19,871 bases of DNA from assembly GCA_017649745.1 (NCBI GenBank), contig JAGCGE010000367.1, positions 1 to 19,871 on the forward strand, given 5' to 3'. This DNA comes from Clostridiales bacterium. Its GTDB lineage: Bacteria; Bacillota_A; Clostridia; Saccharofermentanales; Saccharofermentanaceae. Positions 15,535 through 19,871 of this stretch are shown here, piece by piece. Numbering within the stretch: the first letter of the stretch is position 1; each line of letters opens with the position of its first letter. A program made the position numbers and the translations under genes. The notes beneath the pieces were generated by a model. That model did not search any database and was not told the origin of the DNA. It worked only from the letters and a program-made list of their open reading frames with translations.

Positions 15535-15855
15535 AAGGTTGGAAATCCAAAATAGTGCTTTTGGGGGATGAACCATAGGGTTGGATTTATTTTGAGGACT
15601 TTTTTGAGAGTGAATCTGTAGGTTGTAAAAAGGAGGTTTTGACGGAGCTGATCACTGATTTCCGGCGCGTTTCCTATGTTTTCATGAGGTTATCTCCTGC
15701 GGTAGGGTGGATTTCTTGAAAAGCGGTTTTTGTAAAGAAAACTAAGGGTTGGATTTATGAGAAAGGTCCAGAAGATCGGGGCCTTGGAGCGCACCGGACA
15801 GCTCCTGGCCTTTTTGTACTCGAGCGGTGTTTCTTGGACACAGGGTTGGAAAAAT
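15535..15855 (+). repeat. Dispersed degenerate repeat with core AGGGTTGGATTTAT
   Basis: The noncoding interval holds two exact copies of AGGGTTGGATTTAT (15577-15590, 15745-15758). Variants are AGGGTTGGAAAAAT (15842-15855), AAGGTTGGAAAT (15535-15546) and AGGGTGGATTTCT (15704-15716). Spacing is irregular (about 168, 97 and 42 bases), so this is not a CRISPR or simple tandem array. The first copy is also part of a palindrome, TTGGAAATCCAA (15539-15550). No reading frame in 15457-15865 looks coding. Function unknown; genome-wide dispersed repeats or decayed copies of an element are possible. Confidence 0.5.
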
Positions 15856-15865
15856 GAAATGAGCG

Positions 15866-15897
15866 CAAAAAAGAAGCCTCACACGGCGGTGAGGCTT
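15866..15897 (-). terminator. Terminator of the Rrf2 gene
   Basis: AAGCCTCAC (15874-15882) and GTGAGGCTT (15889-15897) form a perfect 9-bp stem with a 6-base loop. On the minus strand it is followed by CTTTTTT. It starts 5 bases after the Rrf2 stop codon. Confidence 0.88.
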
Positions 15898-15902
15898 GGA
15901 TC

Positions 15903-16304
15903 TTATTCTTTAATAAGGTCGCTGAGTTTCTTTTTGTAGAAGAAGTCGTGGACCATCTTGTCGTATTCCTTCCACATTGGAAGTGTCTGGCATTTAGACT
16001 TACGATCACATTCGTAACCTTTATCAGCGAGGCAGACGACTGAGGAGAGGGTGCCTTCCATGAGCTCCAGGATCTCGCCGACTTTGTACTGGCTTGGCTT
16101 CTTACAGAGTTTGTAGCCGCCGCCTTTACCACTTGCACCGACGATGAGACCTCCGTTGACCATATCCTTAACGATTATCTCTAGGTATTTTTTGGATATA
16201 TCCTGCCTCTCGGCGATGTCTTTTAACGGGATGAAAGAGCCGGTGTCATGCTCTGCAAGATCCATCATTACACGAAGTGCGTAGCGTCCTTTTGTCGAGA
16301 TCAT
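15903..16304 (-). CDS. Rrf2 family regulator with IscR-like cysteines
   Basis: A 133-residue Rrf2-type winged-helix regulator. It opens with MISTKGRYALRVMMDLA, has the recognition helix region ISKKYLEIIVKDM (36-48) and the wing GASGKGGGYKL (56-66). Three cysteines, C91, C99 and C105 (spacing C-x7-C-x5-C), match the cluster-binding trio of IscR-type proteins, so iron-sulfur or redox sensing is plausible. The spacing differs from E. coli IscR (x5, x5). C67 is an additional cysteine. The start ATG has AAAGGAGAT upstream. The gene diverges from the trp operon and has its own terminator; no iscS-iscU genes are next to it in the window. It could be IscR-, CymR- or NsrR-like; the target genes are unknown. 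Confidence 0.88.
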   Translation of the reverse strand: MISTKGRYALRVMMDLAEHDTGSFIPLKDIAERQDISKKYLEIIVKDMVNGGLIVGASGKGGGYKLCKKPSQYKVGEILELMEGTLSSVVCLADKGYECDRKSKCQTLPMWKEYDKMVHDFFYKKKLSDLIKE

Positions 16305-16328
16305 TGTCGTATCTCCTTTAATGTTTTT

Positions 16329-16362
16329 ACCTATTATACCTAAAGGTAATAGGATAAATCAA
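16329..16362 (-). promoter_or_regulatory. Rrf2 promoter with overlapping dyad operator
   Basis: On the minus strand TTGATT (16357-16362) and TATAAT (16333-16338) are 18 bases apart. The palindrome TACCT-AA-AGGTA (16337-16348) touches the -10 and fills the spacer, nested in a larger imperfect dyad CCTATT...AATAGG (16330-16353). Overlap with its own promoter suggests autoregulation by the Rrf2 protein. Confidence 0.6.
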
Positions 16363-16410
16363 GACTATAACATATTAACATAGTAGGTGAATGCAAGAGA
16401 AAGAAAAGAC

Positions 16411-16439
16411 TTTACAAACATTTTGGCTAGTGGTATTAT
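16411..16439 (+). promoter_or_regulatory. trp operon promoter
   Basis: TTTACA (16411-16416) and TATTAT (16434-16439) are separated by exactly 17 bases, predicting a start near 16446 at the 5' end of the T-box leader. It lies about 50 bases from the divergent Rrf2 promoter, so the Rrf2 operator is not expected to block it directly. Confidence 0.7.
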
Positions 16440-16445
16440 CCACGC

Positions 16446-16724
16446 ATAGATTAAACCGTTGACGCGGAGATAACGGTGATTATGATCCCACAGAGAGCCG
16501 GCGATGCTGAGAATCCGGCGGAAGTACAGATCATCAAATGGACCGCTGAGGGTGCAGTCAAATGCCGGAAGGCAAAGTATTCTGCAACGTGAGGGCATAC
16601 GTTACTTGCCGGGGATATGATGGTATCTCGCTAAGCGCACGATCTTTATATCGTGAATCAAGGTGGCACCGCGAATTATATTCGTCCTTGACAGAAATCT
16701 CAGATGTTCTGTCGAGGATTTTTT
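16446..16724 (+). promoter_or_regulatory. T-box leader, tRNA-Trp specific
   Basis: The T-box sequence AGGTGGCACCGCG is at 16661-16673. Stem I is visible: GGT with ACC (16475-16477/16542-16544) and ATGATC with GATCAT (16482-16487/16529-16534) bracket the specifier loop, whose 3' strand contains TGG (16539-16541), the Trp codon. AGAGA and the GCCGG/CCGGC hairpin (16492-16518) are the distal part. The terminator is TCCTTGACAGA/TCTGTCGAGGA (16685-16695/16708-16718) followed by six T. The antiterminator pairs AAGG (16660-16663) with CCTT (16686-16689). Uncharged tRNA-Trp is predicted to turn the operon on. Confidence 0.95.
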
Positions 16725-16757
16725 GTATCCTCCGGAACGTGAAAAGGAGGAAACAAC

Positions 16758-18224
16758 ATGAAGATCTTACCTGAACTTGATGAGGTAAAGAAGTTCGCCA
16801 AAGAAGGACGTTATGATATCGTTCCGGTTAGTATGGAAATTCTTTCAGATATCAGAACTCCGATCGAGACATTGAAGATCCTTAAAAGTGTCTCCACACA
16901 TTGCTACATGTTAGAGTCTGTAGCGGAGAATGAGAAGTGGGGAAGATACACTTTCCTGGGTTATGATCCTAAGACATCAGTAACTGTAAATAACGGCAAG
17001 ATGCTTATCGGAGACGTTAGCATCGAGACTGATGATCCTAATACATACTTAAGACAGATCTTAGGTAAATACAGAAGTCCGAAGCTCAATTATCTTCCGC
17101 CATTTACAGGTGGACTTGTCGGATATTTCTCATATGATTATCTCTATTACAGTGAACCGACAGCCAAGGTTGAGACTGATGACGAAGAGGGCTTCAAGGA
17201 TGTAGATCTTATGCTTTTCGATAAGGTCATAGCATTCGATAATTATTCCCAGAAGATCATCATCATCGTGAACATGTCTCTTGGTGATATCGAAGTTGAA
17301 TACAACAGAGCTATCATGGAGATCGGCAGGATCAAGGATCTTATCGTTAACGGTAAGGCTACAGGAGATCATAAGGGTAAGCTCTTGGGCGAGCCTCAGC
17401 CTCTCTTCAACAAGGACGAGTTCTGCGATATGGTTCAGAAAGCTAAGCACTATATCCATGAGGGCGACATCTTCCAGATCGTTCTTTCGAATAGACTCGC
17501 AGCTCCTTTCGAGGGCAGCCTTCTTGATACATACAGATACTTAAGGACTATTAATCCTTCACCTTATATGTTCTACTTCTCAGGCACAGATGTTGAGGTT
17601 GCAGGCGCTTCACCTGAGACACTCGTTAACCTTAAGAACGGTGTCCTTCACACATTCCCGCTTGCAGGTACAAGGCCTAGGGGAAGGACTGAAGCAGAGG
17701 ATAAGGCACTCGAGAGAGACCTCCTCCACGATGAGAAAGAACTTGCTGAGCACAACATGCTCGTTGATCTTGGACGTAATGACTTAGGCAAGATCAGTAA
17801 GTTCGGTACAGTCGAAGTCGAGAAGCTTCATTCCATCGAGCGTTTCTCCCATGTAATGCACATCGGTTCTACCGTAAGAGGCAAGATCAGAGACGACAAG
17901 GATGCTCTAGATGCAGTAGAGGCTGTACTTCCTGCAGGAACCCTCTCAGGCGCACCTAAGATCAGGGCATGTCAGCTCATAGGACAGCTCGAAAAGAATA
18001 AGCGCGGTATCTACGGCGGAGCTATCGGATATATCGATTTCTCAGGCAACATGGATACATGTATCGCAATAAGGATCGCATATAAGAAGAACGGCAAGGT
18101 ATTCGTTCGAAGCGGCGCGGGAATCGTTTATGATTCAGTTCCTGAGAAGGAATACGAAGAGACACTTAACAAGGCAAGAGCAGTCTTGAACGCACTTAAG
18201 AAGGCACAGGAGGAAGAAGAATGA
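16758..18224 (+). CDS. trpE: Anthranilate synthase component I
   Basis: A 488-residue TrpE that makes anthranilate from chorismate with ammonia from TrpG. The Trp-feedback element is seen as CYMLES (49-54). The catalytic domain carries SPYMFYF (268-274), GASPETLVNL (283-292), LAGTRPRG (302-309), EHNMLVDLGRNDLG (331-344), LPAGTLSGAPK (391-401) and AGAGIVYDSVPEKEYEE (453-469). All look intact, with normal length. The Trp-binding site suggests feedback inhibition in addition to the T-box. AAAAGGAGG precedes the ATG. The stop overlaps the trpG start (ATGA). Confidence 0.97.
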   Translation: MKILPELDEVKKFAKEGRYDIVPVSMEILSDIRTPIETLKILKSVSTHCYMLESVAENEKWGRYTFLGYDPKTSVTVNNGKMLIGDVSIETDDPNTYLRQILGKYRSPKLNYLPPFTGGLVGYFSYDYLYYSEPTAKVETDDEEGFKDVDLMLFDKVIAFDNYSQKIIIIVNMSLGDIEVEYNRAIMEIGRIKDLIVNGKATGDHKGKLLGEPQPLFNKDEFCDMVQKAKHYIHEGDIFQIVLSNRLAAPFEGSLLDTYRYLRTINPSPYMFYFSGTDVEVAGASPETLVNLKNGVLHTFPLAGTRPRGRTEAEDKALERDLLHDEKELAEHNMLVDLGRNDLGKISKFGTVEVEKLHSIERFSHVMHIGSTVRGKIRDDKDALDAVEAVLPAGTLSGAPKIRACQLIGQLEKNKRGIYGGAIGYIDFSGNMDTCIAIRIAYKKNGKVFVRSGAGIVYDSVPEKEYEETLNKARAVLNALKKAQEEEE

Positions 18225-18787
18225 TACTTTTAATAGATAATTATGACAGCTTCTCCTATAACCTTTATCAGATGATAGGAAGCATCGAACCTAACATTAA
18301 GGTCATCAGAAATGATGAGATGACAGTAGAAGAGATCGAAGCACTTAATCCTTCAAGGATAGTCCTTTCACCTGGACCTGGTAGACCAGAAGATGCAGGT
18401 ATCGTTCCTGAGGTGATCAAGAAGCTTAAAGGTAAATTTCCGATCATGGGCGTGTGCCTCGGACATCAGGCGATATCGATGGTCTTCGGAGCGACAGTAA
18501 CATACGCGCCAAAGCTCATGCACGGTAAGCAGTCTGAAGTCACGATCGACACGACAGATAAGCTTTTCAAAGGGCTTCCGGAGAAGATAATGGTAGCGAG
18601 GTATCATTCGCTCATAGCAGACAAGAACACGATACCTGATGAGCTTAAGGTCACAGCGGTGACTAAGGACGGCGAAGTAATGGCGGTAACGCATAAGAAA
18701 TATCCGATATACGGAATGCAGTTCCATCCGGAATCTATAATGACACCAGAAGGCAAAAAGATCTTAGAGAATTTCATAAAGGAGTGA
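18221..18787 (+). CDS. trpG: Anthranilate synthase glutamine amidotransferase (component II)
   Basis: A 188-residue class I glutamine amidotransferase: [12 protein letters not shown] at the N-terminus, [12 protein letters not shown] (49-60), nucleophile C79 in GVCLGHQAI, and the H169/E171 pair in MQFHPES. It releases ammonia from glutamine for TrpE. It is a separate gene, not fused to trpE or trpD, and is translationally coupled to trpE by an ATGA overlap. The same subunit might also serve PabA in folate synthesis, since such proteins can be shared; no pabB is in the window. Confidence 0.96.
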   Translation: MILLIDNYDSFSYNLYQMIGSIEPNIKVIRNDEMTVEEIEALNPSRIVLSPGPGRPEDAGIVPEVIKKLKGKFPIMGVCLGHQAISMVFGATVTYAPKLMHGKQSEVTIDTTDKLFKGLPEKIMVARYHSLIADKNTIPDELKVTAVTKDGEVMAVTHKKYPIYGMQFHPESIMTPEGKKILENFIKE

Positions 18788-18794
18788 CAGAAAA

Positions 18795-19817
18795 ATGATC
18801 AAAGAAGCAATCGTAAAAATCGTTAACAAAGAAGACTTAACTTATGATGAAGCATATGCAGTAATGAACGAGATAATGAGCGGTGAGACAACACCTACTC
18901 AGAACGCAGCTTTCCTTGCTGCTTTGTCAGCAAAGAGCGCTAAGGCTGAGACAACTGACGAGATCGCAGGCTGCGCTAAGGCAATGAGAGATCACGCTAC
19001 AGCAGTTGAGACAGGAATGGATGTTCTCGAGATCGTTGGAACAGGCGGAGACGGAGCTCACAGCTTCAATATCTCAACAGTATCAGCTATCGTTTGTGCA
19101 GCAGGCGGAGTTAAGGTAGCTAAGCACGGTAACAGAGCTGCTTCTTCCAAGTGCGGAACAGCAGACTGCCTTGAGGCTTTGGGTGTAAATATCGATCAGA
19201 GTCCTGAGATGTGTAAGAAGCTCCTTAAGGAAGTAGGAATGTGCTTCTTCTTCGCACAGAAGTATCACACATCCATGAAGTATGTCGGACCCATCAGAAA
19301 AGAGCTCGGCTTCAGAACAGTATTTAACATCCTTGGACCTCTCACAAACCCTGCAACTCCTAACATGCAGCTCCTCGGTGTTTACGATGAGTATCTTATC
19401 GAACCTCTTGCTAAGGTTCTTATGTCTCTTGGCGTTAAGCGCGGTATGGTAGTTTACGGCAAGGACAAGCTCGATGAGATCTCCATGAGCGCTCCTACAA
19501 AGGTATGCGAGTTCAAGGACGGCTGGTACAAGACATATGAGATCACACCTGAGAGATTCGGCTTCACACGCTGCACAAAGGAAGATCTCGTAGGCGGCGA
19601 CCCACAAGAGAATGCTCAGATCGTAAGAGATATCTTAAGCGGTCAGAAGGGTCACAAGCGCAACACAGTTCTCATGAACGCAGGTGCTGCTCTGTATATT
19701 GCCGGTAAGGCAGAGACATTCGGCGAAGGTATCATGCTCGCAGGTTCTCTCATTGATTCCGGCAAGGCAACAGAGACTCTCGAGAAATTCATCAAGATCA
19801 GTAACGAGGAGATCTGA
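18795..19817 (+). CDS. trpD: Anthranilate phosphoribosyltransferase
   Basis: A 340-residue TrpD that joins anthranilate to PRPP. Motifs include [15 protein letters not shown] (81-95, PRPP-binding loop), [21 protein letters not shown] (110-130, split by the metal/anthranilate site), and the [22 protein letters not shown] region in two adjacent strands. Length is normal. AAAGGAGTGA precedes the ATG 7 bases after trpG, so it is cotranscribed under the T-box. Confidence 0.97.
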   Translation: MIKEAIVKIVNKEDLTYDEAYAVMNEIMSGETTPTQNAAFLAALSAKSAKAETTDEIAGCAKAMRDHATAVETGMDVLEIVGTGGDGAHSFNISTVSAIVCAAGGVKVAKHGNRAASSKCGTADCLEALGVNIDQSPEMCKKLLKEVGMCFFFAQKYHTSMKYVGPIRKELGFRTVFNILGPLTNPATPNMQLLGVYDEYLIEPLAKVLMSLGVKRGMVVYGKDKLDEISMSAPTKVCEFKDGWYKTYEITPERFGFTRCTKEDLVGGDPQENAQIVRDILSGQKGHKRNTVLMNAGAALYIAGKAETFGEGIMLAGSLIDSGKATETLEKFIKISNEEI

Positions 19818-19819
19818 TA

Positions 19820-19871
19820 ATGACCATACTTGACGAACTCGCGGCTTATGCCAAGGAAAGAACAGAGATCA
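19820..19871 (+). CDS. trpC: Indole-3-glycerol phosphate synthase (3' end beyond window)
   Basis: Only 17 codons are visible: MTILDELAAYAKERTEI, matching the usual TrpC N-terminus (I-L-D-x-I-A-x-Y-A-K-x-R). It starts 2 bases after the trpD stop. AACGAGGAGA, inside the end of trpD, supplies its ribosome site. Position after trpD fits the standard operon order. The identification rests on the short N-terminus plus context. Confidence 0.85.
   Translation, partial: MTILDELAAYAKERTEI

Noticed and set aside
15535..15855. CRISPR array
   Set aside because: Repeats are short, degenerate and irregularly spaced, and no cas genes are nearby.
15755..16138. 127-codon minus-strand frame overlapping the Rrf2 gene
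   Set aside because: It is in another frame of the Rrf2 gene, runs through its terminator and has Ser/Arg-rich out-of-frame composition.

Overview
The window looks like the chromosome of a low-GC Clostridia-type Firmicute (Lachnospiraceae/Oscillospiraceae-like; genus not determinable here). Grounds: strong AGGAGG-type ribosome sites, a Trp-type T-box ahead of a trp operon, a YitT-family membrane protein, a cysteine-bearing Rrf2 regulator, and c-di-GMP proteins fused to sugar-regulator-like or AraC domains.

Layout. 1-5786 (+) is the 3' part of a very large, probably secreted Asn/Ser/Thr/Tyr-rich repeat protein, ended by a clear terminator. 5907-6749 (+) is a YitT-family membrane protein. Across its stop codon lies a promoter with a LexA/SOS-type palindrome in its spacer. 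Then come a roughly 200-nt leader with a long stem-loop, an intrinsic terminator, and a DUF3800 gene (6992-7681), with a possible 38-codon ORF overlapping its end. 7835-11179 (-) encodes an unusual 1114-residue protein: LacI-type ligand-binding domain, middle domain, intact EAL phosphodiesterase domain and a GIGS-repeat beta-helix-like tail. 11374-12986 (-) is a hipBA toxin-antitoxin operon with two direct-repeat operators. 13322-13482 is a probable structured RNA ahead of an SPFH/slipin-like gene (13518-14609, +). 14614-15414 (-) is an AraC-GGDEF fusion. 15457-15865 is noncoding and holds a degenerate repeat family. 15903-16304 (-) is an Rrf2/IscR-like regulator, divergent from the tryptophan operon (promoter 16411-16439, T-box to 16724, trpE-trpG-trpD-trpC; trpC cut by the window end).

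How the parts work together. trpEGDC makes indole-glycerol phosphate from chorismate and is controlled by uncharged tRNA-Trp through the T-box. The EAL and AraC-GGDEF proteins suggest c-di-GMP turnover tied to small-ligand or transcriptional signals. The strongest candidate for something little described is the SOS-type promoter, structured leader RNA, terminator and DUF3800 gene at 6747-7681. It has the gene order of RNA-plus-protein systems such as type III toxin-antitoxin loci, although DUF3800 is not a known ToxN-type toxin. All functional statements come from reading the sequence; no database search was run.
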